DNA of 64,000 bases, from NCBI RefSeq assembly GCF_002454115.1, contig NZ_DKIH01000013.1, forward strand, positions 195,717 to 259,716. The letters run 5' to 3'. This document shows positions 24,713-32,931 of this stretch, piece by piece. Under the pieces are notes generated by a model. The model was not told the origin of the DNA. It saw only the letters and a list, made by a program, of their open reading frames with translations, and did not search any database. The stretch's first letter is position 1, and every line of letters begins with the position of its first letter. Position numbers and translations under genes: made by a program. The DNA is from Sphingopyxis sp. UBA6723. GTDB lineage: Bacteria > Pseudomonadota > Alphaproteobacteria > Sphingomonadales > Sphingomonadaceae.

Positions 24713-25585
24713 TCAGGCTTTCAGTTTCCAGCCCGATGCCAGCAGGCGATAGGTCAGCAATCCCAGCACGATATTGACCCCGACCAGCACCAGGATCGCG
24801 GTCAACACCGGGTTGGCGATCGTCGAATCGACCGTGCCGATGAAGCCGTAGCGAAAGCCCATGATCGCATAATAGACAGGGTTCCCGTGCGCGACGGTCT
24901 GGAACCACGGCGCCAGACGATCGACCGAATAAAATGTCCCGGAAAGCAGCGCGAGCGGGGTGACAACAAAGTTGGTCACCGCGGCGGCATGGTCGAATTT
25001 CTCTGCCCAGACTGATGTGATCAAGCCAAGGAAACCGAGCATCGACGCGCCAAGCACGCCGAATACCGCAACCGCCCACAGATGCTCCGGCATCACGCTG
25101 ACCCCGGGCCACAGCGACATCGCCAGCCATAGCGCCAGCCCGACAAGGATCGCGCGGGTGATTGCAGCGCCAACCAGCGCGATGATCAGTTCACCGACCG
25201 CGAGCGGCGGCATCAGATAATCGACGATCGTCCCCTGAATCTTCCCGACGAGGAGCGAGAAGCTCGAATTGGCGAAGCTGTTCTGCAGCATCGCCATCAT
25301 GATCAGCCCTGGCGCAATGAAATCGGCGAAGGGAACGCCAATGACTTCGCGCCCCGCGCCGCCCAGCGCGACGGTGAAAATGACAAGGAACAAGAGCGTG
25401 GTGATGGCCGGCGCCCAGATTGTTTGCAACTGGACCTTGAAAAACCGCTTTACCTCCTTGACATATAGGGCCTGCATCCCGGGCACATTGAGCGTCCGGA
25501 TGTGCGGCACCCCCGGTTCGGCAAAGGGCGGGGTTGCCGCGAATTTAGCCGAGTCGGGTCGCGAAATTTGGGGCTGGTCGTTCAT
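24713..25585 (-). CDS. ABC-2 type transporter permease
   Basis: Integral membrane subunit (290 aa) of an ABC exporter of the YadH/NodJ-like ABC-2 family. After a roughly 40-residue cytoplasmic N-terminus come six predicted transmembrane helices, including ITTLLFLVIFTVALGG and FGVLGASMLGFLGLITS. Family-type loop motifs FIAPGLIMMAMLQNSFANSS and the late LALLSGTFYSVDRLAPW are present. The partner ATPase is not adjacent: the upstream neighbour is gcrA on the other strand and the downstream neighbour is hspQ. The substrate is unknown; polysaccharide, lipid or drug export would all fit. Confidence 0.9.
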   Translation of the reverse strand: MNDQPQISRPDSAKFAATPPFAEPGVPHIRTLNVPGMQALYVKEVKRFFKVQLQTIWAPAITTLLFLVIFTVALGGAGREVIGVPFADFIAPGLIMMAMLQNSFANSSFSLLVGKIQGTIVDYLMPPLAVGELIIALVGAAITRAILVGLALWLAMSLWPGVSVMPEHLWAVAVFGVLGASMLGFLGLITSVWAEKFDHAAAVTNFVVTPLALLSGTFYSVDRLAPWFQTVAHGNPVYYAIMGFRYGFIGTVDSTIANPVLTAILVLVGVNIVLGLLTYRLLASGWKLKA

Positions 25586-25702
25586 GGCGTTCTCGCCTAT
25601 CGCCTCCCCGATCTTACCGCAAGCTGGGCAGTGGCGCCGGTCCGCAAGGATCGTATCGATAACCGCGACATAGCCCGCGGCGTGGAATGATAAGGAATTG
25701 AT

Positions 25703-26398
25703 ATGTCATGGACCGATGAGCGCATCGAAAGTCTGCGCACGATGTGGGAAAAGGGGCTGACCGCCAGCCAGATCGCCGAAGAACTCGGCGGCGTCAGTCG
25801 CAATGCGGTGATCGGCAAGGCGCACCGCCTGGACCTGAAATCGCGCCCCTCACCTGTCAAGGCGACCGACAAGGTCAAGCCGGCCAAGGCGGCGGCTCCT
25901 GCGGCGCCCAAGCCGGTAGCACCAGCTGCGCCGCCGCGCGCCGCCGCGACTGTCGCTCCGCGTCCGATCAACACCGCGCCGCCGAAATCCGAAGCGCGCC
26001 CGACGGTCGATACACCGACCGCCGATGGTTCGGTCGGTGAACAAATCCCCAAGGCCGACCAGCCGCGCATCGTGTCGATCGGCCCCGGCGGCTTTATCCG
26101 CCAGGGTCCGGGCGATCAGCAGGCGCCGATCCCACCCGCGCCGCCGCGCCGCCTTGTCCCCGCCAAACCGAGCCCGGAAATCGCCGACAAGACGACTTTG
26201 CTCGACCTCAACGACCGCATCTGCCGCTGGCCGATGGGCCACCCAGGTGAGCCCGACTTCCATTTCTGCGGTCAGGCGGTGAACCCCGGCTTCCCCTATT
26301 GCGTCGAACATTGCGGTCGCGCTTATCAGGCGCAGCTGCCGCGCGGCACGCGCCGCCCGCCACCGCCGCCGCCGTTTGGAGGTCCCCGAGTTCGTTAG
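25703..26398 (+). CDS. gcrA: GcrA family cell cycle regulator
   Basis: GcrA is an alphaproteobacterial transcription factor that binds sigma-70 RNA polymerase and activates promoters with methylated GANTC sites. Residues 1-45 form the DNA-binding helix-turn-helix (MSWTDERIESLRTMWEKG, SQIAEELGGVSRNAVIGKAH). A long Pro/Ala-rich linker follows. The C-terminal polymerase-binding part contains CRWPMGHPGEPDFHFCGQ and YCVEHCGRAYQ with four cysteines. AAGGAATTGAT precedes the ATG. No GANTC site was seen in the 117-base upstream gap. The thioesterase gene begins at or just after its end, so co-transcription is likely. Confidence 0.95.
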   Translation: MSWTDERIESLRTMWEKGLTASQIAEELGGVSRNAVIGKAHRLDLKSRPSPVKATDKVKPAKAAAPAAPKPVAPAAPPRAAATVAPRPINTAPPKSEARPTVDTPTADGSVGEQIPKADQPRIVSIGPGGFIRQGPGDQQAPIPPAPPRRLVPAKPSPEIADKTTLLDLNDRICRWPMGHPGEPDFHFCGQAVNPGFPYCVEHCGRAYQAQLPRGTRRPPPPPPFGGPRVR

Positions 26399-26408
26399 GC
26401 CGCGTTCG

Positions 26409-26807
26409 GTGAAGCCGTTCGCGCAAGAGTTCGAATTCGCGCGCGCGCTCGGCCTGCAAATGGTCGAGCGCGGCGACGGTCGCTGCACGATGGCGATCGA
26501 TGTCAATCCGCAGCAGCATTTTAGCCCGCAAGGCGCCGCCCATGGCGGCGTCGCTTATTCGCTTGCCGACACCGCCATGGGCGGCGCTTTGACTAGCTTG
26601 CTCGATCCAGAGCAATGGTGCGCGACGCTGGAAATCAAGTTCAACTATCATGTGCGCGTCGGCGAAGGCCGCCTGACTTGCAAGGCCGAAGTGCTGCACC
26701 GCGGCAAGCGCGTGGCGAACATTGAAGCGAAACTTTATCAGGACGACCGCCTCGTCAGCAGCGCCAACGGCAATTTCGCCATCTTCGCGGCGCCAACAGC
26801 GAAATAA
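26409..26807 (+). CDS. PaaI family hotdog thioesterase
   Basis: Hotdog-fold acyl-CoA thioesterase of about 132 residues. The signature HGGVAYSLADTAMGGAL is the PaaI-type active-site helix (HGG followed by an acidic residue). Flanking strands are KFNYHVRVGEG, KAEVLHRGKRVANIEA and SSANGNFAIF. GTG 26409 gives a usual length; TTG 26376, which would overlap gcrA by 23 bases, is an alternative. The physiological substrate is unknown. A rho-independent-type hairpin follows at 26810. Confidence 0.87.
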   Translation: MKPFAQEFEFARALGLQMVERGDGRCTMAIDVNPQQHFSPQGAAHGGVAYSLADTAMGGALTSLLDPEQWCATLEIKFNYHVRVGEGRLTCKAEVLHRGKRVANIEAKLYQDDRLVSSANGNFAIFAAPTAK

Positions 26808-26809
26808 CC

Positions 26810-26843
26810 GAAAGGCGCCGGACCTTTCGATCCGACGCCTTTC
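26810..26843. terminator. Bidirectional rho-independent-type terminator
   Basis: GAAAGGCGCCGG (26810-26821) pairs with CCGACGCCTTTC (26832-26843), with one bulge and the loop ACCTTTCGAT. It lies between the convergent thioesterase and outer-membrane protein genes and can serve both. Confidence 0.75.
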
Positions 26844-26864
26844 AATTGCTGCATCTATATTGGC

Positions 26865-27695
26865 TTAGAAGCGGAAGCTCAGCGTCCCGCGCACGCTGTG
26901 GGTGCGGAAATGGTCGCTGCTGCGCTTCATATCAGTCCCGCCGCCATTGAGCAGGAACGGGTTGGTCGCGGGTGCGGTACCCGGGCCGACGTTGACGACA
27001 AAATCGTCATCCTTGATGTCTGTGTAGAGATACTCGAGGCCAAGGGCGATATTGTTCGTCACCATGACTTCAGCGCCGCCACCAGCGGTGTAGCCCCAAC
27101 CATGGGTCTTGCCATTATCGGCAAAGCTATTGGCACCGTTGCTGGTCGAGAAACGGTTGTCGAGGCGCGCGTAGGCGCCGCCGCCGGTCACATAGAACAG
27201 CGCGCCGCCACCGGGCGTGTAACCCGCGCGGAGGCGAGCATTGGCCTGATAATCCGCTTCACGGCTGAACGTGTAGCTCGCAGGCGTTGTCGAGAAAGCC
27301 GAGACGCTGTCCCGCGCTTCGCTACGACCGCCTTCGATCACCGCGCCGAGAACGAAATTGCCCATGCGCTTGTCGAAACCCAGACGCGCAAAATACTCGG
27401 GACCGTCCTTGTCATTGCGGCAGTCGATATTCGCGCTGCTGGTCGCGGCGCCATTACAGAAGCCGGTCGAAAACGCGTTCAGACCGCCGACGGTGGTGAC
27501 CTGGTCGCCATAGGTGCCGTCGCGGTTGGTATCGAACAGCACGGTTTCGCCGCGATCATTGCCCTGCAACGTGCCGCCGCCGCCAATGCTGATGTAAGGA
27601 CCATCAAAGTCCTGCGACGGGTCGCGGTCCTGTGCGAAAGCCGGGACGGCAACGGTGCTGGCCGCCAGAATGGCGAGGAGAGAGAGAGTTTTCAT
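26865..27695 (-). CDS. Outer-membrane beta-barrel protein (Omp25-like)
   Basis: A 276-residue protein with a Sec signal peptide (MKTLSLLAILAASTVAVPAFA). It has the alternating pattern of a small eight-stranded barrel: FDGPYISIGGGGTLQG at the mature N-terminus, YTPGGGALFYVTGGGAYARL, GWGYTAGGGAEVMVTNNIAL, LEYLYTDIK, and a terminal strand ending SFRF with the C-terminal Phe recognised by BamA. Two cysteines (FCNGA and DCRND) may form a disulfide in a surface loop. GGAG precedes the ATG. Structural or porin function is inferred from fold only. Confidence 0.88.
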   Translation of the reverse strand: MKTLSLLAILAASTVAVPAFAQDRDPSQDFDGPYISIGGGGTLQGNDRGETVLFDTNRDGTYGDQVTTVGGLNAFSTGFCNGAATSSANIDCRNDKDGPEYFARLGFDKRMGNFVLGAVIEGGRSEARDSVSAFSTTPASYTFSREADYQANARLRAGYTPGGGALFYVTGGGAYARLDNRFSTSNGANSFADNGKTHGWGYTAGGGAEVMVTNNIALGLEYLYTDIKDDDFVVNVGPGTAPATNPFLLNGGGTDMKRSSDHFRTHSVRGTLSFRF

Positions 27696-27863
27696 TTTAT
27701 ACTCCGCTTTTTGAATGACTTTTTAGTCTCCGGCCAAACCCCCTCCCCGTTGCCAAAGTTCCATGGTGACAGATAAACGGGATCAGCCGAGTGGCGATCA
27801 CTGCGGTTGAAGGCGCCAAAACCACGCTTGCCAGCGGGCTTTCCTGCCCCCTATAGCCATGCC

Positions 27864-29843
27864 ATGAGTCACGATTTGTTCGACACCGCGACCCCGGCCA
27901 CCGACAGCTACAATGCGTCGCAGATCGAGGTGCTGGAGGGTTTGGAGCCCGTTCGCCGCCGCCCCGGCATGTATATCGGCGGCACCGACGAACGCGCGTT
28001 GCACCACCTTGCCGCCGAAGTGATCGACAACAGCATGGACGAAGCCGTGGCCGGCCATGCGAACCGTATCGAAGTGACGCTGGAAGTTGACAACCGGCTA
28101 ACCGTCACCGACAACGGCCGCGGCATCCCGATCGATCCGCACCCTAAATTCCCGGGCAAATCGGCGCTGGAGGTCATCATGACCACGCTCCATTCGGGCG
28201 GCAAGTTTGAGGGTAAGGCTTATGCGACATCGGGCGGCCTGCACGGCGTCGGGATCAGCGTCGTCAATGCGCTGTCGGTCGAGACGGAAATCGAGGTTGC
28301 GCGCAGCAAATTGCTCTATCGCCAGCGATTTGCGCGCGGCACGCCGGTGGGCGGCCTTGAAGAGCTTGGCTCGACGCCAAACCGCCGCGGGACCAGCGTG
28401 TCCTTTATTCCTGACCCCGAAATCTTTGGCGATCATCAGCGGTTCAAGCCGCAGCGCCTCTACCGCATGGCGCGCTCAAAGGCCTATTTGTTTGCGGGCG
28501 TTGAAATCCGCTGGAAATGTGCGCCTGAGCTGATCGGCGACGACACCCCCGCCGAAGCGATTTTTCAGTTCCCCGGCGGTCTCGCCGATCATCTGAAGGA
28601 ACAGATCGGCACCCGCGAATGCGCGACGGCCGAGCCGTTCATCGGGCGCCAGGATTTTCCGGGCGACCAAGGCCGCGCCGAATGGGCGATCGCCTGGCCT
28701 TTGTGGTCCGACGGATCGTACAGCTGGTATTGCAACACCATTCCGACACCCGCCGGGGGTACACACGAGGCCGGGCTGCGTTCCGCGCTGACCAAGGGTT
28801 TGCGGGCGTTTGGCGAGTTGATCGGACAAAAGAAAGCGGCACAGATCACCGCCGAGGACGTCTTCAACGGGGGCGAGATGATGCTGTCGGTGTTCATCCG
28901 CGATCCCCAGTTCCAGAGCCAGACCAAGGACCGCCTCTCCAGTCCCGAAGCGGCGCGCTTGACCGAAAACGCGGTGCGCGATCATTTCGACCATTTCCTG
29001 TCGGACAATATGGACCGCGGCCGCGCACTGCTCGGCCTGATCCTCGACCGCATGGACGAGCGCTTGAAACGCAAGGCCGAGCGCGAAGTGAAGCGCAAGA
29101 CGGCGACCAGCGGGCGCAAGCTGCGCCTACCTGGAAAGCTCACGGACTGTGCGAATGACGGTCCTGAAGGCACGGAATTATTTATCGTCGAAGGCGATAG
29201 CGCTGGCGGCAGCGCCAAGCAGGCGCGCGACCGCAAGACGCAGGCGATCCTGCCGATACGCGGCAAGATCCTGAACGTCGCCAGCGCCAGCAACGACAAG
29301 ATCCGCGCCAATCAGGAAATCGCGGATCTCGCGCTCGCGCTTGGCTGCGGGATGCGCAAGGATTGCGACGCCGACCGGCTGCGGTACGAAAAAATTGTGA
29401 TTATGACTGACGCCGACGTGGATGGCGCGCATATCGCGACCCTGCTGATGACCTTTTTCTTTCAGGAAATGCCCGACATCGTCCGAAAAGGGCATGTTTA
29501 TCTGGCGCAGCCGCCGCTGTATCGCATCACGTCGGGCAGCACCTCGGTGTACGCCCGCGACGATGCGCACCGCGCCGAAATCGAAGCGACGCAGTTCAAG
29601 GGCAAAAAGGTTGATGTCGGGCGCTTCAAGGGGCTGGGCGAGATGAACCCGAACCAGCTCAAGGAAACGACGATGGATCCCGCCACGCGCTCGATGCTGC
29701 GTGTCACGCTGCCGCAGGAATATGAGGAGCGGCATCTGGTCAAGGATCTGGTCGACCGGCTGATGGGCAAGCACCCCGAACACCGCTTCCAGTTCATCCA
29801 GGCCAACGCGGCGACGCTCGACGAGGCGGCGATCGACGCCTGA
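27864..29843 (+). CDS. parE: DNA topoisomerase IV subunit B
   Basis: ATPase subunit (659 aa) of topoisomerase IV, which decatenates daughter chromosomes. The GHKL ATPase shows EVIDNSMDEAVAGHA, TDNGRGIP and GGLHGVGISVVNALS. The transducer and TOPRIM regions show VEGDSAGGSAKQARDR and MTDADVDGAHI. The short length without a GyrB-type insert, and a C-terminus ending soon after LVDRLMGKHPEHRFQFIQ, favour ParE over GyrB. ATG 27864 begins MSHDLFDTATPATDSYNAS. An in-frame TTG further upstream is less likely. A serine hydrolase gene follows after ten bases. Confidence 0.94.
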   Translation: MSHDLFDTATPATDSYNASQIEVLEGLEPVRRRPGMYIGGTDERALHHLAAEVIDNSMDEAVAGHANRIEVTLEVDNRLTVTDNGRGIPIDPHPKFPGKSALEVIMTTLHSGGKFEGKAYATSGGLHGVGISVVNALSVETEIEVARSKLLYRQRFARGTPVGGLEELGSTPNRRGTSVSFIPDPEIFGDHQRFKPQRLYRMARSKAYLFAGVEIRWKCAPELIGDDTPAEAIFQFPGGLADHLKEQIGTRECATAEPFIGRQDFPGDQGRAEWAIAWPLWSDGSYSWYCNTIPTPAGGTHEAGLRSALTKGLRAFGELIGQKKAAQITAEDVFNGGEMMLSVFIRDPQFQSQTKDRLSSPEAARLTENAVRDHFDHFLSDNMDRGRALLGLILDRMDERLKRKAEREVKRKTATSGRKLRLPGKLTDCANDGPEGTELFIVEGDSAGGSAKQARDRKTQAILPIRGKILNVASASNDKIRANQEIADLALALGCGMRKDCDADRLRYEKIVIMTDADVDGAHIATLLMTFFFQEMPDIVRKGHVYLAQPPLYRITSGSTSVYARDDAHRAEIEATQFKGKKVDVGRFKGLGEMNPNQLKETTMDPATRSMLRVTLPQEYEERHLVKDLVDRLMGKHPEHRFQFIQANAATLDEAAIDA

Positions 29844-29853
29844 GGAGGGCGGC

Positions 29854-31170
29854 ATGGTACGTCGGACTTCATGGGTAATGGCGGTGTCGGTTTTGGCCGT
29901 TCTCGTGCCGCTCTCCTCCGCAGCCCAATCGCCCACGGCGGTAGCCCCGGCCACCCAGACCCCATTTGATCGGCGCGCGGCGCAGTTGGTGGACGTGCTG
30001 CGCGGCAGCCTCGACTTTTCCGACTATTTCGCCCCGTCGTTCCAGACCGCAATCCCCGAGGCGCAGTTCAAGGCCATTTCCGCCAGCTTGATCGCCCAAT
30101 ATGGCCAGCCGCTTCGCATCGATAAAGCAACATCGACCGACGGCCAGTCGGGAACAGTCCTGTTGCGGTTCGAAAAAGGGGTCGGCACGATCGTGCTCGA
30201 CGTCGATACATTGACCGACGAACGCGTCACCGGGCTGCGATTGACGGGCTTTGTCGTCGCCAACGACAGCTATAGCCAGATCGCGGCCGAGATGGCGGCG
30301 CTGCCCGGGAAAACCGGGTTTCTTGTCGCCGAACTTGGCGACGCCGATATGCGCACCCTCGCCGCCGCCAATGATGACGTGCAGTTTGCGGTCGGATCGG
30401 TCTTCAAACTCTATGTCCTTGCCGAACTCGCGGCGCAAATCGAGGCGGGCCAGCGGCGCTGGTCGGACGTTGTGCCGCTTTCGCATTTCAGCTTTTCGTC
30501 GGCGGCCACTGCAAACTGGCCCCGGGACACCCCGGTGACGTTGCAAACGCTGGCCAATTGGATGATCTCCGTCAGCGACAACGGTGCCGCGGATACGCTG
30601 ATCCACCTGCTCGGCCGGGAAAATATCGAAGCCCGGATGCGCGCCGCAGGGCATAGCGCTCCGTCCCGGAACATCCCTTTCCTGACAACGGTTGAAGCCT
30701 TTGCCCTGAAGGGCAATAATTTCGGCGACGTGCGCCCACTCTTTATCGCTGGGGACGACACCGTGCAGCGGCGGCTGATCGCCGACCATCGCGACCGGTT
30801 GATCCTGCCCAATGTTGACGGCGTTAGTTTTACCGCTGGACCGCGTTTTATCGACAGTCTCGAATGGTTCGCCAGCCCAAATGATGTCGCGCGATTGATG
30901 ACTGACCTGCGCGCGCGACGGGCGGAGCCGGTGCTTGCCGCGATGGCGATCAATCAGGGTGTTGGTCCGGTCGCCGCCGCAGATTGGCGCTATCTGGGCT
31001 ATAAGGGTGGATCGGAAAATGGCGTGCTGTCGATGGCGCTGCTCGGCGAACGCAAGTCGGACGGTCGCTGGATCGTGGTCACGGCGAGTTGGAACAATTC
31101 CGACGCCAATGTCGCACCCGAACCGCTGATCGGGCTGGTAACGCGGCTGTTGACCTTGGCCGCCAAATAA
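29854..31170 (+). CDS. Serine hydrolase of the class A beta-lactamase family
   Basis: Periplasmic penicillin-binding-fold protein (438 aa). The signal peptide (SVLAVLVPLSSAAQS) is followed by an N-terminal domain (about residues 38-135) resembling DUF3887-type modules. The hydrolase has SVFK at 182-185 (SxxK), SDN at 241-243 and KGG at 384-386 in place of KTG. Motif spacing fits class A-type serine hydrolases. It need not confer beta-lactam resistance; many such proteins are peptidases or esterases. GAGGAGGG sits before the ATG, ten bases after parE, so the two are likely co-transcribed. Confidence 0.87.
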   Translation: MVRRTSWVMAVSVLAVLVPLSSAAQSPTAVAPATQTPFDRRAAQLVDVLRGSLDFSDYFAPSFQTAIPEAQFKAISASLIAQYGQPLRIDKATSTDGQSGTVLLRFEKGVGTIVLDVDTLTDERVTGLRLTGFVVANDSYSQIAAEMAALPGKTGFLVAELGDADMRTLAAANDDVQFAVGSVFKLYVLAELAAQIEAGQRRWSDVVPLSHFSFSSAATANWPRDTPVTLQTLANWMISVSDNGAADTLIHLLGRENIEARMRAAGHSAPSRNIPFLTTVEAFALKGNNFGDVRPLFIAGDDTVQRRLIADHRDRLILPNVDGVSFTAGPRFIDSLEWFASPNDVARLMTDLRARRAEPVLAAMAINQGVGPVAAADWRYLGYKGGSENGVLSMALLGERKSDGRWIVVTASWNNSDANVAPEPLIGLVTRLLTLAAK

Positions 31171-31180
31171 GCGGAAGCGA

Positions 31181-31660
31181 TCAGTCCGCGCCCGCGACAC
31201 CCCGCAGACGGAGCGCGTGTCCGGCGTGCAGCGTCAGCACCAGACATCCGGCCAGCAGGACGGCATCCTTGAACAGGAATTGCGCAAGCGATCCCATGAA
31301 GGGAAAACCATAGCCCTCTTCCCACAACGGCACGCCAAAGGTGAAGCTTAGTGTCACCAGAAAGGTTGCCATTCCCATCAGGCCACCGATCAGTCCGGCG
31401 CGGTGCGACCATGCCCCCAGTGCGATCAGGGCGCCAGTCACCAGTTCGATGCTGCCGATGACATTGCTGGTCCCCTGTTCGCCGATCAGCGGATACATCC
31501 ACGCGAACAGCGGGTAGTGCATGGCGATACGCGCGACCCCCTCGGCTTCATAAGCGGCGAATTTCGCGATTCCGAAAAGCGTGAAGACGAAAAGCAGCGA
31601 CCAGCGAAGTGCGCTGATCCCCACCCCCTGCTGCGGCAGTTTGTCCAGAATTTTTAGCAT
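31181..31660 (-). CDS. DUF417 (YkgB-like) membrane protein
   Basis: A 159-residue protein with four predicted transmembrane helices. The segments SLLFVFTLFGIAKFAAYEAE, HYPLFAWMYPLIGEQGTSN and IGSIELVTGALIALG are diagnostic of the DUF417/YkgB family. This family is associated with responses to reactive chlorine and oxidants in E. coli (RclC is a member). It is convergent with the serine hydrolase gene, ten bases apart, and 61 bases downstream of a LysR-type regulator on the same strand, which may belong to the same transcript. Confidence 0.87.
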   Translation of the reverse strand: MLKILDKLPQQGVGISALRWSLLFVFTLFGIAKFAAYEAEGVARIAMHYPLFAWMYPLIGEQGTSNVIGSIELVTGALIALGAWSHRAGLIGGLMGMATFLVTLSFTFGVPLWEEGYGFPFMGSLAQFLFKDAVLLAGCLVLTLHAGHALRLRGVAGAD

Positions 31661-31721
31661 GAAATTGGTGCCCCGAATGACCGTTCCCGACCTATTCGGC
31701 TGCTACGCGATTTTGGTTACA

Positions 31722-32516
31722 TCAATCGGCCGTCAGCGCCGCGACCAGCGCCTTTACCTTGGCCTGTCGCCATTGCGGCGTCGGGGCGACAAGCCAGTAA
31801 CCGCGCTTCACCGGCGTCGGCTCACCAACCTGCCGCACGCGGCCCGCTGCGATGTCGGCCTCGGCCAGCATCGCTGGGACATTCGCATGTCCCAGCCCGT
31901 TCGCTGCTGCGTCGATTGCCAGTCCGGCATCGCCCAACCGCAGCGCGGGTTCGCCATCGGCCACCGGGCAGCCCGGCCAGGCGATGCGCGTGTCGCTGCT
32001 GCTGCCGGGACCGGCGACAGTGACCATCAGCGGTTCAGAAAGCGCCACGCCTTCATGGTCACCGACACCGTCGGACCAGAAAATCGCGAGATCCAGATTG
32101 GCCTCGGTAAAGTCGATACCACCATCAGCCGACACCAAGGTGAAGCGCACGTCTGGCGCCTGCTGGCTGTACCGCGCCAAACGCGGCGCCAGCCATTTGG
32201 CGGTCAGGTCGCGCGGTGCGGCGATCGTCAGCGACTGCGACGACTGCCCCGCCTGCATCGCGCGCACCGATTCTTCAAATTGCAGGAACCCCTGGCGCAG
32301 GGCGTCCAGGCCTGCATCGGCCTCGCCTGTCAGCTCCAGCCCCTTCGGCGTGCGGCGAAACAGCACGACGCCCAGCATATCTTCGAGCGCGCGGATTTGC
32401 TGCCCCACGGCGGCAGGCGTCACCGCCAGCTCGTCGGCGGCGCGCGTGAAGCTGAGGTGCCGGGCCGCGGCGTCGAACACGCGCAAGGCGTTCAGCGGCA
32501 GGTGCGTACGCTTCAT
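31722..32516 (-). CDS. LysR family transcriptional regulator
   Basis: DNA-binding regulator of 264 aa. The N-terminal winged helix-turn-helix contains LRVFDAAARHLSFTRAADEL and VTPAAVGQQIRALEDMLGVV, close to the GcvA-type subgroup. The effector-binding domain follows (LTIAAPRDLTAKWLAPRLAR) but is somewhat shorter than in typical 300-residue LysR proteins. The ATG overlaps the apaG stop as ATGA, so translation is coupled to apaG. The DUF417 gene downstream is a possible target. The ligand is unknown. Confidence 0.92.
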   Translation of the reverse strand: MKRTHLPLNALRVFDAAARHLSFTRAADELAVTPAAVGQQIRALEDMLGVVLFRRTPKGLELTGEADAGLDALRQGFLQFEESVRAMQAGQSSQSLTIAAPRDLTAKWLAPRLARYSQQAPDVRFTLVSADGGIDFTEANLDLAIFWSDGVGDHEGVALSEPLMVTVAGPGSSSDTRIAWPGCPVADGEPALRLGDAGLAIDAAANGLGHANVPAMLAEADIAAGRVRQVGEPTPVKRGYWLVAPTPQWRQAKVKALVAALTAD

Positions 32517-32914
32517 GCCGCGGTCGCAGGCGCCACAAGCGGGAAATGCGGGATGGCGACCAGCATTTCCGATCCGTCGCCAAGCTCCATCGCATAACTG
32601 CCGACCATCGACCCCTCGGGCGTCGGGAGCGGACAGCCCGAAACATAATCATAAGCCCCGCCCGGTGCGATCAGCGGCTGTTCGCCAACAACCCCCTCGC
32701 CCTCGACTTCGCTGATCTGGCCGCGCCCGTCGCTGATCCGCCAGTGGCGGCTGATCAACTGGACCGCGACGTCGCCATGATTCTCGACCCGGACATGATA
32801 GGCCCAGAACCAGCGGCCGAGCGCCGGATGCGACTGTTCGGGCAAATAGCTGACCGACACGCGCACGGTGACGGGGCCGGTCGTTTCGGCAAAGGGGAAG
32901 AAGGAGTCGATCAT
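32513..32914 (-). CDS. apaG: ApaG domain protein
   Basis: A single immunoglobulin-like ApaG domain (133 aa from ATG 32914), a family linked to Co2+/Mg2+ homeostasis and Ap4A metabolism. Typical segments are VSYLPEQSHPALGRWFWAYH, LISRHWRISDGRG, VEGEGVVGEQPLI and YVSGCPLPTPEGSMVGSY. A TTG at 32935 that overlaps the metZ stop as TTGA is an alternative start and would give 140 aa. The gene sits between metZ and a lysR gene, with overlapping ends on the downstream side. The metZ-apaG neighbourhood is common in alphaproteobacteria. Confidence 0.93.
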   Translation of the reverse strand: MIDSFFPFAETTGPVTVRVSVSYLPEQSHPALGRWFWAYHVRVENHGDVAVQLISRHWRISDGRGQISEVEGEGVVGEQPLIAPGGAYDYVSGCPLPTPEGSMVGSYAMELGDGSEMLVAIPHFPLVAPATAA

Positions 32915-32931
32915 CACGCGGCCAAGGTCGC

